64,000 bases of DNA from Pseudahrensia aquimaris (GCF_042676045.1 NZ_JBHTJV010000002.1:62001-126000), one strand, 5' to 3'; shown: positions 9,283-18,452, counted from the first letter of the stretch. Notes: generated by a model from the letters alone, not told the origin. Numbers and translations: made by a program.

Positions 9283-10029
9283 CTAGTAGGTGGCCCGCCC
9301 GCCCGATAGGTCAAAGACGCCGCCTGTAGTGAAGCTGTTGTCTTCGCTGGCAAGCCACGCGATCATCGCTGCTGCTTCGTCCACCTCCAGGAAGCGATTG
9401 CGCGGGATTTTTGACAGCATGTATTGGATGTGCTCTTCGCTCATCTGGTCGAAAATGCGGGTTCGTGCGGCTGCGGGTGTTACGCAATTCACAGCAACGT
9501 CCACGTCCGCAAGCTCTTTGCCCAGTGATTTCGTGAAACCGATCACACCAGCTTTAGACGATGAATACGCGGAAGCGTTCGGGTTGCCTTCTTTGCCTGC
9601 GACGGAAGCAATGTTCACGATACGACCGTAATTGCGTTCGCGCATGCCGGGTACAACGACCTTGTTCACATGAAATGTGCCAAGCAGGTTTACAGCGACG
9701 ATGCGGCTGAATTCTTCGACATCATACTCCGCGACGGGTGCGTTAGAGCCCGCAATACCTGCCGAATTGACGACGATATCGACCCGACCGAAATCACGCA
9801 TCGTCTTTTCAAATGCGGCTTCTACACTTTCCCAGCTGGAAATATCGGTTTGAACAGCGCGGGTGTTACCGTTGATAGCAGCCGCGGTCTCCATGGATTC
9901 GTCCATGTCCATATCCCAGATGGCGATGGTGGCGCCGCCTTTGGACAAGTGTTCGGCAGCGGCGCGGCCAATGCCCTGAGCGCCCCCGGTCACCACGGCG
10001 ACCCGGCCTTCGAAGTTCAATTGGTTCAT
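9283..10029 (-). CDS. SDR-family NAD(H)-dependent dehydrogenase
   Basis: This is a classical short-chain dehydrogenase/reductase of 248 residues. It has the cofactor motif TGGAQGIG (14-21), Asp39 at the end of the second strand (favouring NAD over NADP), NSAG (88-91) and the catalytic Ser142, Tyr155 and Lys159. It resembles FabG-like hydroxyacid and sugar dehydrogenases, but the substrate cannot be read from sequence. The ATG follows GGGAGGAGACG. It is the last gene of the long minus-strand catabolic run, 22 bases after the lactonase-hydrolase fusion, so it likely oxidises or reduces a late pathway intermediate. Confidence 0.88.
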   Translation of the reverse strand: MNQLNFEGRVAVVTGGAQGIGRAAAEHLSKGGATIAIWDMDMDESMETAAAINGNTRAVQTDISSWESVEAAFEKTMRDFGRVDIVVNSAGIAGSNAPVAEYDVEEFSRIVAVNLLGTFHVNKVVVPGMRERNYGRIVNIASVAGKEGNPNASAYSSSKAGVIGFTKSLGKELADVDVAVNCVTPAAARTRIFDQMSEEHIQYMLSKIPRNRFLEVDEAAAMIAWLASEDNSFTTGGVFDLSGGRATY

Positions 10030-10051
10030 CGTCTCCTCCCTGTTTGCAGCG

Positions 10052-11650
10052 TTAGCGTTGCAGTGCAGCGATCACCGCGTCGACATTGGTGACGGTGGCT
10101 ACATTCGTCATGGCAAATTCGATGGACGCTCGGTGCCAATCGGCGTTCATTGTGGAACAGGCGTCTTGCGGCACAATGATGAAATAGCCCTTGTCCGCGC
10201 CTGTCCGGGCAGTGTGCTCCACGCTCATATTGGTCCAAGCGCCGGTACACAAGATCGTGTCACGTCCGGCACCTTTGAGGTAATTTTCCAAACGACCGGA
10301 TTCCCATGCGCTCATGGTGATTTTCTCAACCACCAGATCATTGCCTTGCGGCTCCAAGCCCGGAACAGGCGCCACGCCCCACGTTCCGCGAACAAGGGCG
10401 TTGGCCTCCAGCATGCCTTCCAGCAAAGGCGAATTCGTCTTCATTGCAGGATGGCCAGGCTCATTCACAAACCAAACATGCAACACCAACACGCCAGCAC
10501 GGCGGCAGGCATCGGCGAGGCGGCGGGAATTTTCAATGACGTTCTGCTGCTTGGCGTGTTCGGGAGAGCCGCTGTCTGCAAAAGCGCCGCCGTCCATGAT
10601 GACATCGTTCTGCATGTCTTGAATTATCAGCGCCGTGCGATGGGGATCAATGCGCAAAGCGGGATCAGCGCTGCTCGCCTGCGAGGCGGTTCCGCTTGCA
10701 GCGGCGTTGGCGTGCGCGGCCGGCGCATTGGGCGAATGGGCCATGAAGGGTTCGCGGCGGGTGCGAACCTTGGTTGAAACAGAGTAGACCGAGGTGGTTG
10801 CGCACAGATACAGCGTATCCCAATTTTCGCCGCCCCAATGCAGGTTGGCGACCATTTCTGGAACGGACAACTTGCCTAGCAATTCGCCATGGAACGAATA
10901 AACCCAAACTCCGCCCGGGGCTGTGACCCAGACATTGCCTTTTTCATCTGCCTTCATTCCATCCGGCAGACCTGCTTTTTGGGTATCGCGGATGCCGGAT
11001 GCGAAGAGGCGTCCGTTGGTCAGCGACCCGTCAGCGGCCACATCAAACATGCGGATATTGGCTTGGTCGGTATCGTTGACCCACATCCACCGCTCGCAGG
11101 GTGAAAAGCAAAGTCCATTGGGCTGACCGAACATATAGCGGTCGGAGACCAATTGCGGCTCGTCGCCTGGCCGATGGTTTGGCGCCAGTCGATAGACGCC
11201 CTGAAACCCCATTTCGGTATCGCGGGGCACGCCGAAATGTTCCATGCGTCCGTAGGTGGGGTCCGTGAAATAGATTGAGCCATCGCTCTTCACGACAACA
11301 TCATTGGGCGAGTTCAGCTCGCGCCCCTCGAAATGCGTGCACAGCACTTCACGCTTGCCATCAGGCCGAAAGCGAACGACCGATGATGTCGAGTGTTCAC
11401 AGACAATCAGGTTGAGCGCGGCATCGTAGGTCATGCCATTGCCCTTGTTTGAGGGGCGAGCAACTTCCGCTACGCCGGACTTATCCCATCGGCGACGAAC
11501 ATCGCCCGGCATGTCGGAGAAGAGCAAATGCTGCTCCACCGGATGCCAGATCGGACCTTCCGTGAAGATAAATCCGGTTCCCAATTGCTGGACTGGCGCA
11601 TTTGTGTCGATCAAGTCTTTAAACGTTGATGAGATCGCTTCGTGGCTCAC
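10052..11650 (-). CDS. SMP-30/gluconolactonase-like lactonase fused to an isochorismatase-like hydrolase
   Basis: The 532-residue protein has two enzymes. Residues 1-300 form an SMP-30/LRE beta-propeller with metal ligands Glu31 (FTEGP), Asn116 (LNSPND) and Asp230 (GLPDG). An Ala/Ser-rich linker (about 304-330) joins it to an isochorismatase-like cysteine hydrolase fold: Asp345 in LIIQDMQND, Lys443 in VEKITMSAW, then TGAWTNMSVEHTAR. The usual nucleophilic Cys (TN.C.E) is Ser476 here. The start is GTG at 11650. An internal Met303 could in principle start the second domain separately. A fused lactonase plus amidase-like enzyme suits sequential opening of a lactone or lactam made by the upstream hydroxylase; this is inference. 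Confidence 0.85.
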   Translation of the reverse strand: MSHEAISSTFKDLIDTNAPVQQLGTGFIFTEGPIWHPVEQHLLFSDMPGDVRRRWDKSGVAEVARPSNKGNGMTYDAALNLIVCEHSTSSVVRFRPDGKREVLCTHFEGRELNSPNDVVVKSDGSIYFTDPTYGRMEHFGVPRDTEMGFQGVYRLAPNHRPGDEPQLVSDRYMFGQPNGLCFSPCERWMWVNDTDQANIRMFDVAADGSLTNGRLFASGIRDTQKAGLPDGMKADEKGNVWVTAPGGVWVYSFHGELLGKLSVPEMVANLHWGGENWDTLYLCATTSVYSVSTKVRTRREPFMAHSPNAPAAHANAAASGTASQASSADPALRIDPHRTALIIQDMQNDVIMDGGAFADSGSPEHAKQQNVIENSRRLADACRRAGVLVLHVWFVNEPGHPAMKTNSPLLEGMLEANALVRGTWGVAPVPGLEPQGNDLVVEKITMSAWESGRLENYLKGAGRDTILCTGAWTNMSVEHTARTGADKGYFIIVPQDACSTMNADWHRASIEFAMTNVATVTNVDAVIAALQR

Positions 11651-11701
11651 GGTTTCGCCCCTTCGCTTTCAAGAGTTTGCAGATTACGATATTGGCGGCA
11701 C

Positions 11702-12550
11702 CTACATCGGGAACCAGTTGCGGTTCGGCACCGTCTCGGTCATCGGGCCGGGCACCTGCATACCCAAACGGCCGACCACTTGAGCGTTTTGGATTTTCGC
11801 GGGGCGGTCGTGGATGGGCAGCAGGAAGGTGTAGTTGTTCAACAGCTTCTTGATTGCGGCCTTTTCCTCGCGCTTGGTTTGGGAGTGGTTGCCCGTCACA
11901 CGCGGCTCCATGTAATTATTGGTCATCACATGGTTCACGATCTGGTCGTTGAAATCGTAGATCACATCACCGCAAATACAGGCCAGACCTTCCGCAGTTT
12001 CCACGATCACATTCATTGACCCTTCGGTATGTGCGCCTGCAGCCTCACACCAAACGCCGGGGATGATTTCTTCCGCACCCGTGATTTCCAGATCGAGGAA
12101 CCGCATCGCTTCTTCCTCATAAATGCGCTCCACGAGATGCTGAATATCGGGCTTGGGGTATTGCGGATACATGATGCCGGAGACGGAGAATTCCATCTCG
12201 CGGCGGTTGATGACCACAGTTGTGTTCATCGGGAACTGGTCATCTTTCCCCGCATGGTCAATGTGAAGGTGCGTGTGCAAGATGTAACGAATGTCCCCGG
12301 GCTTCAGCCCGTGTTTGGCGAGTTGGTTTTCGATCATATTGTCGTGGAACTGCAGCCCCCGCATGCCGAGCGATTCCATGATGGCGTTGTCGCGGTATCC
12401 AGTATCCACCAAAACGGGATAGGTGCCGCCGAGGATCAGAAAACCATAGACAGGCACGCGCCGGGTGCGTCCACATTCGTGGCCAAGCACGAGAAAGCTG
12501 GTTTCCAGTTCAATGTCGCCATAGTCGAGTACGTGAATTTCCAATGGCAT
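11702..12550 (-). CDS. Metallo-beta-lactamase-fold lactonase (N-acyl homoserine lactonase family)
   Basis: The 282-residue protein has the metal-binding motif HLHIDH at 94-99 followed by AG, a later His in GAHTEGSMNV, Asp in CGDVIYD and His in LPIHDR. This is the AiiA-like lactonase arrangement. The ATG at 12550 has GGGAGG 8 bases upstream; the same frame extends further upstream into the amidohydrolase gene but that part is unlike any protein. It lies between an amidohydrolase and the SMP-30 fusion, so it may hydrolyse a pathway lactone rather than a quorum signal. Substrate unknown. Confidence 0.85.
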   Translation of the reverse strand: MPLEIHVLDYGDIELETSFLVLGHECGRTRRVPVYGFLILGGTYPVLVDTGYRDNAIMESLGMRGLQFHDNMIENQLAKHGLKPGDIRYILHTHLHIDHAGKDDQFPMNTTVVINRREMEFSVSGIMYPQYPKPDIQHLVERIYEEEAMRFLDLEITGAEEIIPGVWCEAAGAHTEGSMNVIVETAEGLACICGDVIYDFNDQIVNHVMTNNYMEPRVTGNHSQTKREEKAAIKKLLNNYTFLLPIHDRPAKIQNAQVVGRLGMQVPGPMTETVPNRNWFPM

Positions 12551-12575
12551 TTTTTGCTCCTCCCAAGCTAATCGT

Positions 12576-13451
12576 TCAGATGCGGTAGACCCGCGCTGCA
12601 GTGTCGTTGAAAATGGCTTTTTGTTGCGTTTTGGGCAGGCCGGAAGCAGCCTGTTGGAACGCGTCGAACAATTCCGGATAGCTGGTCCACAACTTCTCGA
12701 TTGGGAAATTGGAGCCGTAAAGGCAGCGTTTCGCTCCAAAAATTCCAACGGTCGTCTCGACCATGTCACGGATGAAATCCGGATCGTTCTTATGAATAAA
12801 AGTGCCGAAGGCCGACAATTTTGAAACGACGTTGTCGCATTGGGCGAGCCGTTTCATGCCGGTTTCCCACTGCGCCCGTCCTTGCTTGGACGTGTCCTCC
12901 AACATTCCCGCATGCTGCAAAATGAAGGTCACATCCGGGCAGGCTTCGGCGAGGTCTGCGGCAGCGTCCATTTGCGAGGCGAATACTTGAAGGTCGAACG
13001 ACCAATCAAATTCGGCCAGCCGCGCAATGTTGCGCTGAACCGTCTTGTCAGACGGCAGGTTGGGGTTCGGTGCAAAGCAATAGAGCGGGTTTTCGTGCCA
13101 GTGCAATTGCTGGCGGATGCCGCGCATCAATGGCTGCGCTTTGAGTTTGTCGAGTTGGGGGCGCACATCGTCAACCGTGAAATCCGCATAACCGACAATC
13201 GCATGCGGCCAGCCGGTTTCATCGGCCACCGATTGCACCCAAGCCGCTTCATCTGCCGCCCAGTTGGGTGCCCAATTGGCCTGCACATAGACCGACTTCT
13301 TGATCCCAGTTGCTTCGATATCGCTGAGATATTCAGCCATCGTGTAGTCGCGCTTGATTGCCGCGTAAGGACCAAATATGCGCGGTTGCTCCGGCCCAAG
13401 CAGCCAGGGTAGATCTTTTTGCAGCCAGATATGGTGATGGGCGTCTATCAT
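12576..13451 (-). CDS. Amidohydrolase-2 family TIM-barrel hydrolase
   Basis: The 291-residue protein begins MIDAHHHIW with the HxH metal ligands (His5, His7). It has RGIRQQLHWHE, FILQHAG with a third His, and the C-terminal LYGSNFPIEKLW motif. This pattern fits the L-fuconolactonase/2-pyrone-4,6-dicarboxylate lactonase branch of amidohydrolases; in this copy the usual GSDWP reads GSNFP. The start codon overlaps the stop of the CoxE-like gene by 4 bases (ATGA). It is the first of three consecutive hydrolase genes, supporting a hydrolytic ring-opening stage after molybdenum-dependent hydroxylation. Confidence 0.85.
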   Translation of the reverse strand: MIDAHHHIWLQKDLPWLLGPEQPRIFGPYAAIKRDYTMAEYLSDIEATGIKKSVYVQANWAPNWAADEAAWVQSVADETGWPHAIVGYADFTVDDVRPQLDKLKAQPLMRGIRQQLHWHENPLYCFAPNPNLPSDKTVQRNIARLAEFDWSFDLQVFASQMDAAADLAEACPDVTFILQHAGMLEDTSKQGRAQWETGMKRLAQCDNVVSKLSAFGTFIHKNDPDFIRDMVETTVGIFGAKRCLYGSNFPIEKLWTSYPELFDAFQQAASGLPKTQQKAIFNDTAARVYRI

Positions 13452-14599
13452 GCGGCTCTCCCAAATCTGCGCCGAAAGCGGCTGGGGCTTGCCAGCATCA
13501 AGATGTGAGATGCGATAGCGGCAACTGTGCTGCCGTCTGCGAGGTTATCGATGTAGCGAAGCGAGGCCGAGAGTGCCTCCGTGCGCGGCTCGTAGTCCGG
13601 GTCGGCGGCTAGTGGGGACAACCATTCGACGCGCCATGCCATTCGGTCGATCCGCGCCATGCAATCCACCATCGCTTGCGCATCGCCGCGCTCCAAACCG
13701 TCCGACACGATCACCACAGAGGCGCCGCGCAAGCTGCTGGCAAACCGCGGCACAGCAAGCAGCGCAACCAGCGCATCGCCGATGCGGGTGCCGCCATCAA
13801 AATCTGCCACGACGCCCGCCACCTGTTCCAGCGCCCGCTCCGCGTTGCGGTGGCGAAGGGCGGGCGTGATGCGTGTCAGGCGTGTGCCGAGGGTAAACAC
13901 TTCCGCCCGGTCTGCCGTCTGCACGACGGCATGTGCAAGACGCATTGTGCCTTCAGATTGTTCCGCCATGGAGCCTGACACATCGATCAGCAGTGTGATG
14001 GGCCGCTGGCGCATCTTTCGGGTGGTTTTGGGCAGTTCAAACAATTCACCATCGCGGCGCACAGCCTCACGCATGGCGCGGCGTACGTCCGGCCGATCAC
14101 CGTGACGGGACTTGCGGCGTCGGAAGGAAAAACGCCTTGGAAGTCTCGACGGTGCATGGCGAGCGAACTGGCGCAGAGCTTCCGCCTCGCCAAGCTGACT
14201 GAAACTTCGCTGGGTTAGCGTTTCCGCCCGCGTTGCCTCGGTGCCAATTTCGCTGTCTTCAGTGTCAATTTCCACATCGCGCTCGCCATCGCGTGGCTCA
14301 AAGGCTTCCACGCCCTCGTCATCATCTTCCGAAGTGGCCGGTGCGGAAATCGTCTGCCCCATAAAGAAAGCCCGGAAGAGACCGTCATATTCGCCCCAGC
14401 GGGCACGGGGGATGGAAAGCATCGCGATACCTGCGTTGCGAATGTCTTCCAGCCCGCGTGGCCCCAACAGCTCGATGGCTTCGATGAACGCAGCCGTCTG
14501 TTCCGGCGCGACGGCAAAGCCGTTCTGGCGCAGCACTTGTGCAAACTCAACGAAGGCCTGAGCAGCGCGGGGCATGGTGGAGTTGCGAATGTCACTCAT
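13448..14599 (-). CDS. CoxE-like VWA-domain protein (molybdenum hydroxylase maturation)
   Basis: The 383-residue protein has an N-terminal helical region, an acidic stretch (about 90-120), a basic stretch with RRFSFRRRKSRHG, and a C-terminal von Willebrand A domain with the MIDAS motif DVSGSM at 206-211. This is the layout of CoxE. In carboxydotrophs CoxD (MoxR-type ATPase) and CoxE cooperate to complete the active site of the molybdenum enzyme. The gene overlaps the MoxR gene by 4 bases (ATGA) and follows the hydroxylase subunits, so a matching role is likely. Confidence 0.87.
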   Translation of the reverse strand: MSDIRNSTMPRAAQAFVEFAQVLRQNGFAVAPEQTAAFIEAIELLGPRGLEDIRNAGIAMLSIPRARWGEYDGLFRAFFMGQTISAPATSEDDDEGVEAFEPRDGERDVEIDTEDSEIGTEATRAETLTQRSFSQLGEAEALRQFARHAPSRLPRRFSFRRRKSRHGDRPDVRRAMREAVRRDGELFELPKTTRKMRQRPITLLIDVSGSMAEQSEGTMRLAHAVVQTADRAEVFTLGTRLTRITPALRHRNAERALEQVAGVVADFDGGTRIGDALVALLAVPRFASSLRGASVVIVSDGLERGDAQAMVDCMARIDRMAWRVEWLSPLAADPDYEPRTEALSASLRYIDNLADGSTVAAIASHILMLASPSRFRRRFGRAA

Positions 14600-15477
14600 G
14601 CCGCCGTTCCCTGCAAAAGAGTGTCCAATTGCGGCTGCACATAGGTGAGATCGTCATGATCCTTCAATGCAACACCGATCGCTTGCCGGAAAGCTTCGGG
14701 CCACGGTTGGCCTTGGCTGGCCAGCAAGGTGGCTGCCTCCGCCCATTCAATCGTTTCTGCCACGCCGGGTGGTTTCACCAAGGGTTGCTCCCGCAAGCGC
14801 CCGACGGCGGCAACGACTGCGTCTGCCGTAGTGCGAACGACAGTGCTGGCGCGCGCCATCACGATCTCCGCTTCCAGCGCAGCATCGGGATAGTCAATCC
14901 AGTGATACACACAGCGCCGCCGAAGTGCCTCGTGCAAGTCGCGGGTACGGTTGGAGGTGAGCAGCACAACAGGCTGTCCGCTTGCGCGAATGGTTCCTGC
15001 TTCGGGAATTGAGATTGAAAAATCCGACAGGAATTCCAGAAGGAAGGCTTCAAATTCCTGATCCGCCCGATCAATTTCGTCGATCAGAAGAACGCAGTCT
15101 TGCGGATGGCGCAATGCTTCCAGCATGGGCCGTTCCAGCAAAAATTCGTCGCCGTAAATGTTGACGTAAGTATCTCCTGCTTGCCGGATGGCCAGCATCT
15201 GACGGGGGTAGTTCCACTCATACAGCGCCGCCGAAGCGTCTATGCCTTCAAAGCATTGCAGGCGGATAACACGACGTCCCAAAATCGATCCGATAGCTTT
15301 CGCTGCCTCGGTCTTACCGACACCCGGAGCGCCTTCCAGCAGCAAGGGCTTGCCGAGCGCCAGCGCCAAATAGCCTGCTGTAGAAAGGGAAGCATCTGCA
15401 ATATATTGCGCACCATTTAGCGCTGCCTGCAGCTTTTGCGGGCTGTCGATGCCGACGATGGAACGCTGCACTGCCAA
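14596..15477 (-). CDS. MoxR/CoxD-like AAA+ ATPase
   Basis: The 293-residue AAA+ protein has Walker A GAPGVGKT (49-56), Walker B VLLIDEID (129-136), a sensor-1 LLTSN and an arginine finger region in ALRRRCVYHWI. These are hallmarks of the MoxR family. The TTG start at 15477 is supported by GGGGAG 8 bases upstream; GTG two codons later is an alternative. It lies immediately downstream of the large hydroxylase subunit and upstream of coxE, as in cox clusters, so it probably remodels the hydroxylase for active-site maturation. Confidence 0.88.
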   Translation of the reverse strand: MAVQRSIVGIDSPQKLQAALNGAQYIADASLSTAGYLALALGKPLLLEGAPGVGKTEAAKAIGSILGRRVIRLQCFEGIDASAALYEWNYPRQMLAIRQAGDTYVNIYGDEFLLERPMLEALRHPQDCVLLIDEIDRADQEFEAFLLEFLSDFSISIPEAGTIRASGQPVVLLTSNRTRDLHEALRRRCVYHWIDYPDAALEAEIVMARASTVVRTTADAVVAAVGRLREQPLVKPPGVAETIEWAEAATLLASQGQPWPEAFRQAIGVALKDHDDLTYVQPQLDTLLQGTAA

Positions 15478-15480
15478 GAT

Positions 15481-16512
15481 TTATGCTCCCCAGTTCCGAC
15501 CCTGCGGACGCGCTCCGCCATTGGCTTGTATGCCGCGCAGAATTTTCTCCGGCGTGATGGGAAGCGTGTCGCACCGCACGCCGACCGCATTGTAAACCGC
15601 GTTGGCGACTGCGGGCAGGAGCGGGTTGGCGCACATCTCACCCGGCCCTTTGCCACCAAATGGCGCGCCTTCAGCAGGACGTTCCAGAATTGCAATATTA
15701 TGCGGGACAACCTGACCCGGACCGGGCATCAGGTAATTGTTGAAGTCCGTCGGTCGGTTGTCACGCGCTGGGTAGTAGGGTTCGGTGGTTTCATAGAGAG
15801 CGTGGGAAATGCCCATCCATGCTCCGCCAATCAATTGCTGTTCCACCAATTTGGGGTTAAGCGCGCGCCCCACTTCATAGGCGGAATTCACCTCCAGAAC
15901 TTCAACATCACCCGTTTCATCATCTACCTGCAGATCGAGCACCACCGCCGCATGGGCAAAGCAGGAAACCGGCGTCTGCTCGCCTGTTTCGGGATCGACT
16001 TCCGACAAAGGAACTAGGAATATGCCGCGTCCGGCAAGTGTTCGCCCCTGCTGGAACTGGGCGGCTTGGGATGTTTCCATGACAGTGATGGAACGGGACG
16101 GTGCGCCTTTAACGTGGATGTTGCCCTTGCCGTCTGTTTCGAGATCGGCGGGCGAGACTTCAAGTTCTTCAGCGGCCGCCTCCATCATCACGCCGCGCGC
16201 TTCGGTGGCAGCTTGGATGACGGCATTGCCCATGCGGTGCGTGCCACGCGAGGCAAACGAGCCCATGTCGTGCGGGCCGGTGTCACTGTCGGCGGTATCT
16301 ACATAGACATCTTCAAGCGGCACGCCGAGCGTCTCCGCCGCAATTTGGCGGGTGACACTCTTCATGCCTTGGCCGAGATCAATGGCAGACAGCGTGACCA
16401 TGAATTTGCCATCCGGTGTTGAATGAACCAGCGCCTGCGACGGGTCGCCACCGAGGTTCATGCCGATGGGATAATTGATTGCCGCGAAGCCGCGGCCCTT
16501 GTGCCAGGTCAT
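15481..16512 (-). CDS. Molybdenum hydroxylase large subunit, C-terminal half as a separate gene
   Basis: The 343-residue product starts MTWHKGRGFAAINYPIGMN and continues through LGQGMKSVTRQIAAETLG, ASRGTHRMGNAV and FGGKGPGEMCANPLLP to TPEKILRGI. This is the C-terminal half of xanthine dehydrogenase/CoxL-type molybdopterin subunits. The Glu in GKGPGE is the expected active-site glutamate. The start codon overlaps the stop of the N-terminal half as ATGA, and GGGAGAAGACG precedes it, so it has its own ribosome binding site. In most relatives this sequence is continuous with the N-terminal half. The two products presumably assemble into one catalytic subunit. Confidence 0.88.
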   Translation of the reverse strand: MTWHKGRGFAAINYPIGMNLGGDPSQALVHSTPDGKFMVTLSAIDLGQGMKSVTRQIAAETLGVPLEDVYVDTADSDTGPHDMGSFASRGTHRMGNAVIQAATEARGVMMEAAAEELEVSPADLETDGKGNIHVKGAPSRSITVMETSQAAQFQQGRTLAGRGIFLVPLSEVDPETGEQTPVSCFAHAAVVLDLQVDDETGDVEVLEVNSAYEVGRALNPKLVEQQLIGGAWMGISHALYETTEPYYPARDNRPTDFNNYLMPGPGQVVPHNIAILERPAEGAPFGGKGPGEMCANPLLPAVANAVYNAVGVRCDTLPITPEKILRGIQANGGARPQGRNWGA

Positions 16513-18452
16513 CGTCTTCTCCCGGAGATGAACGGCGATGTGCCGGGCCGTCGCGTGCCGCGCGAAAACGGTTCGCTCGGTTTATATGGCTCGCTTGTAT
16601 TGGATGACTGAGAGAACGCCGGTGGTTGCGACACATTGTTAGGTTGGCTTGTTGCGGGTGGTGCGGGCGGTGCTGATGCTCCATCGCCGCTGCTGCGCGC
16701 AAATGCCGACCGTTGTGGCTGCGGTGGTGAGGCAGGCGAAATTGGTGGCTCCGCGACCGGAGAAAGCGACGCGGCTGGCTGGGTTGGACTGACCATAGGC
16801 TGCTGAACCGGCGCAGCCATCGGTGCGCTGGGTGTTGGCGTTGGCGTTGGTGGCACTTGCGAAGCCGACTTGGGGGATCGGCCTAATTGTATGGGTGTTG
16901 CGGCTTGCTCTCCCATCGCCTGCGTCGGTGGATGCTCAATAATGACGCTTGGCGCGCGACCGGAATCGCGCCCTTTCTTGGATGGAGCGGTGGAGATATC
17001 CGCACCCCGCTTGCGCTCACCGATCTTGCCTTCTTCATCGATCATCGTCGGCGGTATCGAGCCGCGTTCGCCCTCGCCACCGCCGATCATGCTGGACATG
17101 GCCATGTATTCCGGCCCGATCTGCCAATTGCCCTTTTGCGAGGCCACTTGGCAGCATTCGATGAACGCGCAGTTCTTGGCTTTGCGGCGGTGGGCTTTCA
17201 TGTCGCCATCGCGGTAAGCGTTTTTCAACCGCAGTTCGACCGGATCCATACGGACCGTCTCGGCCACCTTGTCCATATGGCATTCAATGGCGAAATCCAC
17301 GCCCGTTATGCCAAAGCCACGCATGGCCGTTGCTGGCGTGCGGTTGGTGTAAACGCAGTAAACGTTGGAGGCGACATTAGGGATCGTATACGGCCCCGGC
17401 AGGTGAGCTGTGCCTTTGACCACGGCATAGGAAGACAGCCGTGTGTAGGCGCCGGAATCGAAGAAGCCCGTAAACTCCCGCGCAACAATGCGCCCGTCAT
17501 TCATCACACCGTCACGGATGCGCCAGCGTTCCGCGCCTCGCGGTGCGCCGACCTGCATTTCCTCTTCACGGTCCCAGACAAACCGGACTGGACGGCCCGT
17601 TAGGGCTGCGCCAAGCACAGCCAATGGTTCATTCAGCGAATCCACCTTGCCACCAAAGCCGCCACCAACCGTGCCGCCGATGAAGTGGAGACGGCTTGAA
17701 GGCATGTCGAGCAGTTTTGCGGTGACGCCAAGCGAAAAGAACAAAGCCTGCGAACCCGTATGACAGCGATACCGATCGTTGGTTTCGGGCACAGCAATCG
17801 CGCCGCAGGTTTCCATCGGTGCTTGCTCAATGGGCGACATTTGATACTCGCCCTCGACGATGTGATCGGCCTGCGCCATGGCTGCGTTCACATCGCCGAA
17901 GCGCAGTTTTTGGTGATCGTAGAGATCGTAATAGTCAAACGTGTTGTTGGGATATTCCTCATTGATGACTGGAGCTTCCGGCTTCAGCGCGTCTTCAACC
18001 TCCAGCACGAACGGCAGCGGCTCATACTCTACCCGCACAGCTTGGCATGCCTTGCGCGCCTGCAATTCCGTCTCAGCGATGATGGCAACGATCGCTTCGC
18101 CTTTGTAACAGACCTTGGTGTCTTGCAGCAGCTTCTCGTCATCGCGGCCAAAATTGATGAGCGATAGCAGCGTGTTGATGTTGTGGGGAACATCCTTGGC
18201 CTCAACCACCCGCACCACGCCTGGCATTGTGTCCGCGCCGTTGAGATTGATTGAACGAATGCGGGCATGGTGCTCAGTGGAACGCACAATGCGCATGTGC
18301 AGCATGCCGTCGTAGAGGTGGTCGTCGTAATAGGTCGAGCGGCCAGTGACATGGCCCAGCGCATCCTGCCGCTGCTTCGGCTTACCAATCTCGTTGAGAT
18401 CTTCGGGCCGCTCGTCAGCAAACAGATCTTTGCGAAACTCTACAGTGGACAT
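16509..18452 (-). CDS. Molybdenum hydroxylase large subunit, N-terminal half with long disordered tail
   Basis: Residues 1-443 of this 647-residue protein are the N-terminal part of a CoxL/XdhB-type molybdopterin subunit: GRSTYYDD at 37-44, FIGGTVGGGFGGK (257-269, dinucleotide/molybdopterin-binding motif), TPATAMRGFG (372-381) and CAFIECCQVASQKGNW. At the point where family members continue into KGRG..., this protein goes into about 200 residues of low complexity, first Gly/Glu/Lys-rich and then Pro/Ser/Thr/Ala-rich, ending FISGRRR. The remaining half is the next gene (ATGA overlap). The start follows GGAGGCACACGCTG and overlaps the 2Fe-2S gene by one base. The tail is not part of the known fold; its role is unknown. 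Confidence 0.88.
   Translation of the reverse strand: MSTVEFRKDLFADERPEDLNEIGKPKQRQDALGHVTGRSTYYDDHLYDGMLHMRIVRSTEHHARIRSINLNGADTMPGVVRVVEAKDVPHNINTLLSLINFGRDDEKLLQDTKVCYKGEAIVAIIAETELQARKACQAVRVEYEPLPFVLEVEDALKPEAPVINEEYPNNTFDYYDLYDHQKLRFGDVNAAMAQADHIVEGEYQMSPIEQAPMETCGAIAVPETNDRYRCHTGSQALFFSLGVTAKLLDMPSSRLHFIGGTVGGGFGGKVDSLNEPLAVLGAALTGRPVRFVWDREEEMQVGAPRGAERWRIRDGVMNDGRIVAREFTGFFDSGAYTRLSSYAVVKGTAHLPGPYTIPNVASNVYCVYTNRTPATAMRGFGITGVDFAIECHMDKVAETVRMDPVELRLKNAYRDGDMKAHRRKAKNCAFIECCQVASQKGNWQIGPEYMAMSSMIGGGEGERGSIPPTMIDEEGKIGERKRGADISTAPSKKGRDSGRAPSVIIEHPPTQAMGEQAATPIQLGRSPKSASQVPPTPTPTPSAPMAAPVQQPMVSPTQPAASLSPVAEPPISPASPPQPQRSAFARSSGDGASAPPAPPATSQPNNVSQPPAFSQSSNTSEPYKPSEPFSRGTRRPGTSPFISGRRR

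Noticed and set aside
11702..12550. Quorum-quenching role for the metallo-beta-lactamase-fold lactonase
   Set aside because: The family includes AHL lactonases, but the gene is deep inside a catabolic operon with other lactonases, so a pathway lactone is a better guess.
15481..18452. Simple sequencing frameshift in the molybdenum hydroxylase large subunit gene
   Set aside because: The upstream frame continues through about 200 low-complexity codons to a natural ATGA restart with a ribosome binding site, and both halves keep intact motifs; a genuine split is more likely, though not proven.
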